This document shows positions 1-7,198 of a DNA stretch of 18,739 nt, piece by piece. Below the pieces are notes generated by a model. The model ran no database searches. It was not told the DNA's origin and saw nothing but the letters and a program-made list of their open reading frames with translations. Numbering within the stretch: the first letter of the stretch is position 1; each line of letters starts with the position of its first letter. The translations under genes were made by a program, and so were the position numbers. The DNA is from Anaerolineales bacterium (GTDB lineage: Bacteria; Chloroflexota; Anaerolineae; Anaerolineales; Villigracilaceae), in the NCBI GenBank assembly GCA_016928525.1, contig JAFGKO010000348.1, positions 1 through 18,739 of the forward strand. The letters run 5' to 3'.

Positions 1-96
1 ACAAGGTTTGCCTCCCTACCAGTACGCAGCACAAAATGCCTGATTTTGTCCACTTCCTGATGGTACTAAATATGGGAGCTTGACAGTCGCCCATAC

Positions 97-131
97 AAAA
101 ACAACCCCGTGGTTTTCATATTGGGATTGTT
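97..131 (-). terminator. Rho-independent terminator of the hybrid regulator gene
   Basis: Read on the minus strand, a 9-bp stem is formed by AACAATCCC (123-131) and GGGGTTGTT (100-108), with one T-G wobble. The stem runs straight into further T residues (97-99). It lies 32 bases past the stop codon of the minus-strand regulator gene, where a terminator is expected. Bases 1-96 hold no recognisable gene or element. Confidence 0.6.
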
Positions 132-163
132 GTAGGATTGATGGGTTAAGAAGGGGTAGAAAT

Positions 164-3100
164 TCAGCCCTGTTTGTTGCGGCGAAAGGCGCGTGGGGTT
201 ACTTTCATTTCGCGCTGGAAGGTGCGGGTAAAGTGTGCGCTGTCTGAAAAGCCAACCGCCAATGCAATTTGTGTAATAGATTGATCCGAGTTTTGTAGAA
301 GTTCACAAGCCTGACGGATGCGAAAACGGCGAATATATGTTATTGGAGTGATGCCCAATTCCTGGCGAAAGCAATCCGTCAGATAATCGGCACTGATACC
401 AATATGGCTGGCAATCTCTTCGCGAGTGAGATGATCAGAGTATCTGGTATGAATAAAAGTCATTGCCTTGCGGATCATCTGTTGAGTTGTTCTGTTCAAA
501 GTTTGTTGACGTGCTAAGGCTGCTTCTATGTGCTCAAGAGTTTCTTCAGCGCTGAAAATGCCCTTTCCTAAGATAGTCGCTACGCCACGATTACAGCGAT
601 CAAGATCTGTATCAGAAAGGCGATGCGCAGTTAAGATAATGACCGGGATATCGCGAGTAGATTCTCTCTCGCGAAGTTCATCCAACATGGCGAAGCCATC
701 CATTTCTGGCATCATCAAATCTAGCAGAATCAAATCGGGCATTCGCCTCTCAACCAGGGCCAGTGCTTCTCGACCATTGCGCGCAGTAACAACTTGGCGA
801 CCAGTCTGCTCGATCAAACGGCTATGCAAATCAATAATTCCCGGGTCATCATCTACAACTAGTACGGTTTGTGGTTTATCCTTTGATGCGCGGAAACGTT
901 CCAACTCCCTTGCCAGGTGTTCCGGCTTGAGTGGCTTGTGAAGATAATTTAACTCCAAAAATTGCCCCTGGTTACTATCAGAATCCAGTGAATACGCCAG
1001 TACGGGGACACTTTTGGTAGCATTTTGCCTTTTGAGCATACCAATAATCGCCCAGCCTTCACGTATAGCCAGATGTTCTTCGATAATGATTGCGGATGGC
1101 GATGATTGTACAATTCTTGATAACCAATCGCTGTCCTTATCCACACTGCATACACGGGTATCGAACCCGCGTATTTCCAAATATTCAGACAATTGGCTCG
1201 TGAAATTATCACCTTCTGTCAATACCATCACCAGATTGCCCGTCTTGGTCCAAGTATAATGGTTTTCCATTGGCGAGTGTGTTTTTGAGATGATTGGTAG
1301 GCAGAAAGAAAAAGTGGAACCGCTCCCTAACTTGCCTGGTGAGCGAACATCGATGGTGCCTCCATGTTTTTCGATCAATTGTTTCGAAATTGCCAATCCT
1401 AGTCCTAAACCACCGTATCCTGATTGGACCGCGTTCTGGGTACGATAGAATTCGTTGAAGATCGTATTCTGTTCGTTTGCCGAAATCCCGATCCCCGTAT
1501 CACTAACCGATACAGTTACTTCGTTACCCGCAACAGATACATCGAGATGCACCTGACCCGCAGGCGTGAACTTGACGGCATTGCTGATCAGATTCAATGT
1601 GATCTGCCGTAATCGCGTGCGGTCACCTGTCACCCAGGGCCCGCGCTCTGGAAGATCCGCACTCCATGCCAGACCTTTTTCACGTGCGAGTTCCTCACCG
1701 ATCTTTGCCGCCATGCGCAATACTTCGGCCAGATCGACCAGTTCGTGTAAGATGTTCAATTGTCCTGCTTCACTGCTTGCTAAGTCGAGTACATCTCCGA
1801 TAAGACGCGCTAAATGCTGCGCGCTGAGGTTGATTTGTTCCATGTCCCGTAGGTTTTGCTGAGAATGGTTCTTGAGGTCTTGTTGTTCACGCAAAACTAT
1901 TTCGCTTAAACCAACGATCAGACTGAGCGGTGTGTGCAACTCGTGGCTTACCATCGAAAGGAAACGGCTTTTCAAGTGGTAGGCTTCTTCTGCCAGCCGA
2001 CGACCTTTGATTGCGTCATTATAGAGTTGGCTCGTGCGCAAACCGGCACTGATGTTATGTACGATAGCTGCACACGATTCTGGGTTGGAAGCATCGAATG
2101 CCACAAAACCGGATGTTTTTTCATTTACATTGAGCGGCAGAATGGTCAATTGTATCGGTTCATCTTCAGGATAAATCTCATGAATAGGAAACTTGCGTGT
2201 TTCAAATCTTTGCCTATTATCCAGCCCAGATAAGCCGGCCGTGAAGAGGATTTTTCCATGCGAGGTACAGTCCTCCCCATCATTGTCGTATAGTGCAACC
2301 AGCAAATTCCTGATGCCCACCTTGGGAAGATGTCGAGTAAGGATGTTGGCGCTCTCGGAAATGTTCATGGCGGTGAGCAATTCAGCTGTCATCATTCCGA
2401 GTTGCGACATCATATCCATATGCTCGATCATGGCGCGCGTTGTGCGTCGTTGGATTTGGTCACTGATTTCCAGATGTATTCTGTCGATCAAACTTGCGAT
2501 GAATGCCTGACTGGTCTGAGGTGCGAGGCTCAGAAGAGAACTCATGTTTTGGTAGAGAATTGCCATCCCTGCTTGCCAGATGTGGGCGTCCTCACCGCGT
2601 TCGTCTGTCCAGACAAGTACTTTTTTGACCTCTCTCATGATGAGGCTGGCATCTTGAACCCTCAAACTTTCTAGTAATGCGTCTAGAAAGGATGAACATT
2701 GTCCTTGCAAATCCTCCACCAGACTGTTGCGTGCCTCGATCAAAGAAGCCTCTGCCATTGCGCGGGAGAGGTCATCGAGCTTGAGGGTGGGTTCGAGCGA
2801 TTCTTTTTGTGGAAAAGTAAGGCTGGTTCCGGCAGGCGGGCACCCGCATGATTGGCGGATGATCAATCTTGGAGGAACGACAACGCGCGATTTGCGTTTT
2901 GCATTGCCCTGAATATGATCCAATAAAGTGACAACAGCCTGATAACCAAGGAAAAATGTGGGATGGCGAATTGTCGTCAGGGAGGGGGAAAGTGAACGGG
3001 CATCGAGAATATCATCGAAGCCGATTACAGCCACATCTTCTGGAATCCGGCGTCCTATTTTTTTCAGGCATTGAATTGCTCCAAGACAAGAAAGATCGTT

Positions 3101-3736
3101 GCTGGCAATCAGCGCGGTGAAAGATGCCCCACTATCCAATATTTGCTGCATGGCCTTAAAGCCACCCTCTTTCCGGTGCTTGCCATAAGCAATCAATTTT
3201 GGATTTTCAACCAAGCCCGTATGTTTCAGCGCAAGACGATATGCAGACAGGCGCTCTTCGCTGTCACCCCCGCGCCCGGAATTTCCGGCGATAAAAGCAA
3301 TTTGTTTGTGCCCATGTTCTACAAGATGATCAAGAGCTTGCCTGATGCCCAGTGTATTGTCTACCGCAACCACCGGTCCAGGCCCTTCAGGTGTTGTAAA
3401 TATGATTGGAAAACCTGATGCCAGAAGGTCACGGACATATTGAGATTGTTCTTCGGTTAAGTCGTCAGGGACAATGATCAAACCATCGGTGTTCCAAGGA
3501 CCGACCGGCACAAAATTTACGTTTGGCCCGGGCACAGGCCAAAAGCTTCGGTTCTGTGGGCTGTGTCCGGTCACACTAAATCCACAGCCAAGTAAAAGGT
3601 TGCACCCTCGATCGTTCGCCGCGGCGCTAATACCCTGGATCAATGAATGAGCATACCTGTCTATTGTTGTGCCCTGATAGACTGGCCAGGTGGAGATAAA
3701 TCCGATGGTTGGACGCCGTATTCTTTGGTTGTGCAT
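164..3736 (-). CDS. Hybrid LacI-like sensor / histidine kinase / receiver / AraC regulator
   Basis: This 1190-residue protein has no membrane segment or signal peptide, so it should act in the cytoplasm. Residues 10-300 resemble the sugar-binding half of LacI/GalR repressors (ASNDLSCLGAI at 211, IGFDDI at 238, LTTIRHP at 253) without their N-terminal HTH. Residues 310-590 are a helical and GAF-like linker. A HisKA domain follows with SHELHTPL (phospho-acceptor His598), then a HATPase domain with the N box at 715-719, DTGIG at 746 and a GLGLGL lid near 776. Residues 833-945 are a degenerate receiver. Residues 957-1075 are an intact receiver with acidic D962-D964, phospho-acceptor D1006 and K1058. 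Residues 1085-1186 are an AraC-type double HTH. It probably binds a sugar-like ligand, relays phosphate internally and switches target genes. The ligand and targets are unknown. Its neighbour is divergent, and a terminator lies downstream. The SD before this ATG is weak. Confidence 0.9.
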   Translation of the reverse strand: MHNQRIRRPTIGFISTWPVYQGTTIDRYAHSLIQGISAAANDRGCNLLLGCGFSVTGHSPQNRSFWPVPGPNVNFVPVGPWNTDGLIIVPDDLTEEQSQYVRDLLASGFPIIFTTPEGPGPVVAVDNTLGIRQALDHLVEHGHKQIAFIAGNSGRGGDSEERLSAYRLALKHTGLVENPKLIAYGKHRKEGGFKAMQQILDSGASFTALIASNDLSCLGAIQCLKKIGRRIPEDVAVIGFDDILDARSLSPSLTTIRHPTFFLGYQAVVTLLDHIQGNAKRKSRVVVPPRLIIRQSCGCPPAGTSLTFPQKESLEPTLKLDDLSRAMAEASLIEARNSLVEDLQGQCSSFLDALLESLRVQDASLIMREVKKVLVWTDERGEDAHIWQAGMAILYQNMSSLLSLAPQTSQAFIASLIDRIHLEISDQIQRRTTRAMIEHMDMMSQLGMMTAELLTAMNISESANILTRHLPKVGIRNLLVALYDNDGEDCTSHGKILFTAGLSGLDNRQRFETRKFPIHEIYPEDEPIQLTILPLNVNEKTSGFVAFDASNPESCAAIVHNISAGLRTSQLYNDAIKGRRLAEEAYHLKSRFLSMVSHELHTPLSLIVGLSEIVLREQQDLKNHSQQNLRDMEQINLSAQHLARLIGDVLDLASSEAGQLNILHELVDLAEVLRMAAKIGEELAREKGLAWSADLPERGPWVTGDRTRLRQITLNLISNAVKFTPAGQVHLDVSVAGNEVTVSVSDTGIGISANEQNTIFNEFYRTQNAVQSGYGGLGLGLAISKQLIEKHGGTIDVRSPGKLGSGSTFSFCLPIISKTHSPMENHYTWTKTGNLVMVLTEGDNFTSQLSEYLEIRGFDTRVCSVDKDSDWLSRIVQSSPSAIIIEEHLAIREGWAIIGMLKRQNATKSVPVLAYSLDSDSNQGQFLELNYLHKPLKPEHLARELERFRASKDKPQTVLVVDDDPGIIDLHSRLIEQTGRQVVTARNGREALALVERRMPDLILLDLMMPEMDGFAMLDELRERESTRDIPVIILTAHRLSDTDLDRCNRGVATILGKGIFSAEETLEHIEAALARQQTLNRTTQQMIRKAMTFIHTRYSDHLTREEIASHIGISADYLTDCFRQELGITPITYIRRFRIRQACELLQNSDQSITQIALAVGFSDSAHFTRTFQREMKVTPRAFRRNKQG

Positions 3737-3868
3737 GGCTCAATCAACCGCTTTTGTAATTGTATCATTTGAATTTGCTGGGAAAATGATGCACCCTTGC
3801 AGGTGAAAGCATGCGCATTGTGTCGATTTCCCATCATAAAAACAGTCCCTTCGCAGGCTGTTTTGATT

Positions 3869-3874
3869 TATACT
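3869..3874 (+). promoter_or_regulatory. Possible -10 box for the FHA regulator
   Basis: TATACT lies 29 bases before the ATG at 3904 and differs from TATAAT at one position. No good -35 box is visible 16-18 bases upstream, so this is weak. If it is used, transcription begins after the upstream ATG at 3811, which favours the 3904 start. Confidence 0.3.
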
Positions 3875-3889
3875 ATGAGCAGTTTTTTC

Positions 3890-3894
3890 AGGAG
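3890..3894 (+). promoter_or_regulatory. Ribosome binding site that decides the FHA regulator start
   Basis: AGGAG lies nine bases before ATG 3904. A competing AGGTG (3801-3805) precedes an in-frame ATG at 3811. The extra 31 residues from that earlier start do not resemble an FHA domain, so the later start is preferred. Confidence 0.5.
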
Positions 3895-3903
3895 CAGCCC
3901 GGC

Positions 3904-4509
3904 ATGACCGAAGCATCTATCCCTTATCTGAGCGACCCAACTGGACAGGAACACCCGTTGGGAACCCCTGTCACCCGCATGGGACGGGCGGTCGAAAACG
4001 AGATCGTTATCCTGGACAAACGTTCCTCGCGCGAGCATGCGATTATCCGCCGGGAGGGGCGCAAGGTGCTTCTGGAAGACCAGGGCAGTACCAACGGGAC
4101 CTATCTCAACGGGGAGCGGTTGCAGCAGGCTGTCCAGTTGCGAGACGGCGACCAGATTAAGGTTGGGGATGTTGCGTTCGTCTTCCATGACCCGGAGATG
4201 ACCTCGATCGAGACTCCCTTCCCAGAGTTGGATTTCAACCTTGATGCGGCCGAAGTCCGTGTGGATAGACGATTGGTGCAACTTTCATCCAAAGAGTTTG
4301 CCCTGTTTGCACATCTGTATGAAAACCGGGGGAAAGTTTGCTCCAAAGATGAGATCGGGCAGGTGGTCTGGAGTGAATACCAGCAGGGCATTTTCGATTA
4401 TCAGATCGAAAACCTGGTGCGCCGCTTGCGCACCAAGATCGAAAGCGATCCGAACGCGCCGCAACTGCTGATCACCATGCGCGGGTTGGGATATAAGCTG
4501 GTGGGCTAG
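3904..4509 (+). CDS. FHA domain / OmpR-type winged-helix transcription regulator
   Basis: This 201-residue soluble protein starts with a forkhead-associated domain (about residues 5-95). It keeps the phosphothreonine-binding set: G27-R28, S42-R43-x-H45 and the GSTNGTYLNG stretch at 61-70. A winged-helix DNA-binding domain of the OmpR type follows (about 110-201), with LSSKEFALF, a recognition helix around IENLVRRLRTKI and a wing ending MRGLGYKLVG. There is no receiver, so input is probably by binding a phosphothreonine, either on a partner or on itself. The next gene on the same strand, 291 bases on, is a Ser/Thr kinase, which fits a kinase-regulator pair. Mycobacterial EmbR and PknH are a known parallel with a different domain order. 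The start at 3904 was chosen by its SD; 3811 is the alternative. Confidence 0.85.
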   Translation: MTEASIPYLSDPTGQEHPLGTPVTRMGRAVENEIVILDKRSSREHAIIRREGRKVLLEDQGSTNGTYLNGERLQQAVQLRDGDQIKVGDVAFVFHDPEMTSIETPFPELDFNLDAAEVRVDRRLVQLSSKEFALFAHLYENRGKVCSKDEIGQVVWSEYQQGIFDYQIENLVRRLRTKIESDPNAPQLLITMRGLGYKLVG

Positions 4510-4517
4510 GGGAAAAA

Positions 4518-4644
4518 ACCACCGAGACACCCCGGCCCGACCGTCAGTGCCGGGGCGGGCGGAGTCACAAAGATTCTGAAAAGAAACTGACCTGTGATTG
4601 GCTCAAACCAGTGGAAAGACTCGGTGTCTCTGTGACTCTGTGGT
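4518..4644. repeat. Intergenic inverted repeat bracketing about 75 bases, one arm split by a GC-rich hairpin
   Basis: The left arm begins ACCACCGAGACACC (4518-4531). The right arm, read on the minus strand from 4644, begins ACCACAGAGTCACAGAGACA and continues CCGAGT. The arms are therefore related and inverted. In the left arm the words GAGACACC and GAGTC are separated by about 30 GC-rich bases (4532-4561). The right arm carries the two words fused. The split contains a 7-bp hairpin, CCCCGGC (4530-4536) with GCCGGGG (4549-4555). It resembles a small dispersed, non-coding repeat. It may also act on the transcript after the FHA gene, but no T-run follows. Confidence 0.5.
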
Positions 4645-4789
4645 AGCAATCCCGCCGTAAATGGGTGAGCCTATAAACATGGTTAAAAATTCCTCAACGC
4701 GTAGCAAGCTGGTAGTACCTTGTTAGCTAACGGATAGGTAAGAAAGTGACGAGGGTGGTATTATCTGCACAGTTCGATGAAATAATGAT

Positions 4790-4793
4790 GGAG
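4790..4793 (+). promoter_or_regulatory. Ribosome binding site selecting a GTG start
   Basis: GGAG lies seven bases before GTG 4801. The next in-frame ATG (4813) would be 19 bases away, too far, so the kinase probably starts with GTG. Confidence 0.6.
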
Positions 4794-4800
4794 AAAGTCT

Positions 4801-6309
4801 GTGTCACCATTCATGCTTGAAGGCCGAACTCTCGGAAAATATCGTGTGCTTGAAGCGCTCGGGCGCGGCGGCATGGCGCAGGTCTATCGCGGCTACCACC
4901 CGCAACTCGACCGGTACGTGGCCATCAAGGTTTTGCGCGCCGACCTGGTGGAAGACGAGAAATTCCTGAAACGTTTCCGTCAGGAAGCGCATGCGGTTTC
5001 CGGGCTGCGGCATGCCAACATCGTGCAGGTCTTCGACTTCGACGTGCAAGATAATTACTATTACATGGTGATGGAGTTGCTGGAAGGCGATACCCTGCGT
5101 GCCCGCTTGAACGAGTACCGGCTCAAGAAGCAGCGTATGCCGCTGGATGAGATTGTGCAGGTATTGACGGATGTGTTGAACGGGCTGGAATATGCCCATA
5201 GCGAAGGCGTCATTCACCGTGACATCAAACCTGCCAACGTTATGCTGACCAAGAAGGGCCAGGCTGTGCTGACCGACTTTGGCATTGCTCAGATCATGGG
5301 CAGCACGCAGGCTACGGTCTCGGGCGCGCTGATGGGCACGCTCAACTACATGGCTCCCGAGCAGGGCTTGGAAGGTCAATGCGACGCCCGCAGCGACATC
5401 TACTCTCTGGGCATCGTGCTGTATGAAATGCTGACGGGGTATACGCCCTTCGATGCGGACACTCCGCTGGCAATCCTGATGAAGCACCTCAACGATCCCC
5501 TGCCGCTGCCGAGCCAACTGGACCCGAACCTGCCTCCGTCTCTTGAGCAGATCGTGCTCAAGGCGTTGTCCAAATCTCCCGCAGACCGCTACCAGAGCGC
5601 GGCGGAGATGGCGGCCGCACTGCAAAAGCTGGTGAACAATCTGTCTGGCGAGACACGCCAGATGGTTTCACCGCCAGAAGGTTATGCCCCGCAAGTTGTG
5701 TTCTCAGGCAATTCACGCCAGCAGATTGCGAACCGCCGTTTCGCCAGCGAAGATACCGATCTGGACATCCAGCCGGTCCTGTCAGATGGGAACAAGGCTT
5801 CGATTACGGCGAGCAGCCCGCAGGTCCCTCTCGGGAAGCGCTTGAATCGGCTTATCGAGAATCCGCCCACGGCGTTGGGCGCGATCTTGTCCAGCCTGGG
5901 ATTGATCCTAGTCTTCAATATGTTTGCGGCGATGGTCGTCACAGTGACCAGGCAGAATATTTACAACGTCGGTTGGGCCTTCGAGATCTATCTGGCGGCT
6001 GGTTTCTTCACCCTGTTGGCCTGGGCGATCAACAAACCCTGGCTGCTGACTCCGGCCATCATCATCTTTGGGAACGCAGTCATCCTGTCATATTGTGCCC
6101 TGACCGGGCGCTGGGATGATTGGATCTTCCTGTGGATGTTCGAGCCAATGATCGTTGCGGTTGCGATCTTGCTCCCGATGAGTTTGAAAAAGAACGCGGA
6201 ACGAGGTATTTACTGGACCCGAGTGGGCAGTCTTTTGCTGACGGTTGCGGCTGTGCTGTTGGCTGTCAGTACTTGCTGGCTCTCTTTTATCATCAACCTG
6301 TTCACCTAA
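4801..6309 (+). CDS. PknB-type Ser/Thr protein kinase with C-terminal membrane domain
   Basis: The 502-residue protein has a complete Hanks-type kinase domain at about 14-275. The glycine loop is LGRGGMAQVY, the ATP lysine is K43 and the paired glutamate is probably E62. The catalytic loop is HRDIKPAN (D141, K143, N146), the metal motif is DFG (159-161), and APE is at 185-187. All catalytic residues are present, so it should be active. Residues 276-355 are a polar linker. Residues 358-500 hold four or five hydrophobic segments and no extracellular sensor domain, unlike PASTA kinases. This membrane part aligns with the product of the next gene, for example LTG-W-x-x-W-x-x-LW-x-x-EP near 434-449. 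It probably phosphorylates the upstream FHA regulator or its partners; that is inferred from position. Confidence 0.92.
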   Translation: MSPFMLEGRTLGKYRVLEALGRGGMAQVYRGYHPQLDRYVAIKVLRADLVEDEKFLKRFRQEAHAVSGLRHANIVQVFDFDVQDNYYYMVMELLEGDTLRARLNEYRLKKQRMPLDEIVQVLTDVLNGLEYAHSEGVIHRDIKPANVMLTKKGQAVLTDFGIAQIMGSTQATVSGALMGTLNYMAPEQGLEGQCDARSDIYSLGIVLYEMLTGYTPFDADTPLAILMKHLNDPLPLPSQLDPNLPPSLEQIVLKALSKSPADRYQSAAEMAAALQKLVNNLSGETRQMVSPPEGYAPQVVFSGNSRQQIANRRFASEDTDLDIQPVLSDGNKASITASSPQVPLGKRLNRLIENPPTALGAILSSLGLILVFNMFAAMVVTVTRQNIYNVGWAFEIYLAAGFFTLLAWAINKPWLLTPAIIIFGNAVILSYCALTGRWDDWIFLWMFEPMIVAVAILLPMSLKKNAERGIYWTRVGSLLLTVAAVLLAVSTCWLSFIINLFT

Positions 6310-6337
6310 AACTGATTTTGTACTTGTATTTTTCCGA

Positions 6338-6381
6338 GCCACAGGCCGCCGCCTGATGGTGTGCTTCAAGACGCCTGTGGC
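6338..6381 (+). other. Intergenic hairpin between kinase and membrane-protein genes
   Basis: GCCACAGGC (6338-6346) and GCCTGTGGC (6373-6381) form a perfect 9-bp stem around a 26-base loop. No T-run follows, so it is more likely an mRNA-stabilising or processing element than a simple terminator. It ends 15 bases before the SD of the next gene. Confidence 0.5.
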
Positions 6382-6407
6382 CGGTACTAAACCAATGGAG
6401 GTTTCCC

Positions 6408-7115
6408 ATGAAAGTTGAACGCTCTCTCTCCCTGATCTTCGGCCTGGCCTTGGTCGCAATTGGCGGGCTCAGCCTGTTGGGTAATACCCTGCTGGCGACG
6501 CAGACTTGGCGTCTGTGGCCATTGACGGTCATTATCGCCGGCATCGCGCTGACCATCCCCGGCTTCTTCGGTCTGGTGCGTCGCGGTTTCGGCTCCTTCT
6601 TCATCCCGGGCATCCCGGTGTTGACGACAGGCGGCATCCTGCTGTTCGCCAGTCTGTTTGACCGCTGGAACGTCTGGGAGCTTGCTTGGCCGCTAGAAGT
6701 GTTGGGCCTGGCGGTAGGCTTTGCCTTGGCTGCCATTTTCATGCGCGTGGCTGGGCTGGCGATCCCTGCGATGATCATTGGTGTCAACGGGCTGATGCTG
6801 GCCTTCTGCAATCTGACCGGTTTGTGGAGCGCCTGGGCCATCCTGTGGCCGATCGAGCCATTGTCGATTGGGCTGGGAATGTTGATTGTAGGTGTCGTCA
6901 AGCGCTCTGCCGGCGCCAAACTGGCAGGCTTGATCCTGACCGGTATCGCTGGCGTAGGTTTCTTTATCGCTTCCTTTATCAGCATTCTCAACGATACCTT
7001 CTTGCGCTTTGCTGTCCCCGGAATGTTGATCCTGTGCGGTTTGATTCTGGTTTCGGCGCGATGGCTGAAGCGTGCAGAGATACCTTCTGAAGGGGTTGCG
7101 GAACCGGCAGGCTAA
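6408..7115 (+). CDS. Polytopic membrane protein with three W-P repeats, LiaI/LiaF-like membrane region
   Basis: The 235-residue protein is almost entirely hydrophobic, with about seven membrane segments and a short charged tail. A motif recurs three times at 53-57-residue spacing: WRLWPLTVIIAG (34), WELAWPLEVLGL (90) and WAILWPIEPLSI (143). Short W-P-rich membrane segments of this type occur in LiaI/LiaF-like and DUF5668 proteins; that assignment is from memory of motif style, not a search. Residues 90-160 align with the membrane domain of the kinase upstream (shared LTG-W, LW and EP positions). A strong SD (GGAGG, 6397-6401) precedes the ATG by six bases. It may interact with the kinase in the membrane through the related fold. 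Its biochemical role is unknown. Confidence 0.8.
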   Translation: MKVERSLSLIFGLALVAIGGLSLLGNTLLATQTWRLWPLTVIIAGIALTIPGFFGLVRRGFGSFFIPGIPVLTTGGILLFASLFDRWNVWELAWPLEVLGLAVGFALAAIFMRVAGLAIPAMIIGVNGLMLAFCNLTGLWSAWAILWPIEPLSIGLGMLIVGVVKRSAGAKLAGLILTGIAGVGFFIASFISILNDTFLRFAVPGMLILCGLILVSARWLKRAEIPSEGVAEPAG

Positions 7116-7119
7116 AGTT

Positions 7120-7153
7120 GTGATGAAGGGTATCGCCAGGTATCCTTCATCAC
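7120..7153 (+). other. 15-bp hairpin before the lipoprotein gene
   Basis: Bases 7120-7134 pair with 7139-7153 over 15 positions, including two G-T wobbles. The outer ten pairs (GTGATGAAGG with CCTTCATCAC) are perfect and the loop is GCCA. It begins four bases after the stop of the membrane-protein gene. No T-run follows. Confidence 0.6.
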
Positions 7154-7159
7154 TCAATG

Positions 7160-7181
7160 AATGTTGCTACCAGGCAACATT
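7160..7181 (+). other. Second hairpin just upstream of the lipoprotein SD
   Basis: AATGTTGC (7160-7167) and GCAACATT (7174-7181) form a perfect 8-bp stem with loop TACCAG. It ends five bases before the SD (AAGGA, 7187-7191), so it could affect ribosome access or transcript stability. Confidence 0.5.
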
Positions 7182-7198
7182 GAAACAAGGAAAATCTG

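Noticed and set aside
3811..3903. Longer N-terminus for the FHA regulator
   Set aside because: The 31 extra residues match nothing in the FHA fold. A good SD precedes the later ATG, and a possible -10 box lies between the two starts. It is not fully excluded, because AGGTG precedes 3811.
4530..4555. GC-rich hairpin as a rho-independent terminator of the FHA gene
   Set aside because: The stem is only 7 bp and no T-run follows on either strand. Its position inside a repeat arm suggests a repeat element instead.
4804..5625. 273-codon open frame on the minus strand
   Set aside because: It is antisense to the kinase domain with all its catalytic motifs. Its composition (rich in R, H, Q, L) is typical of a shadow frame.
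6302..6991. 229-codon open frame on the minus strand
   Set aside because: It is antisense to the membrane-protein gene, which has a strong SD and regular W-P repeats.
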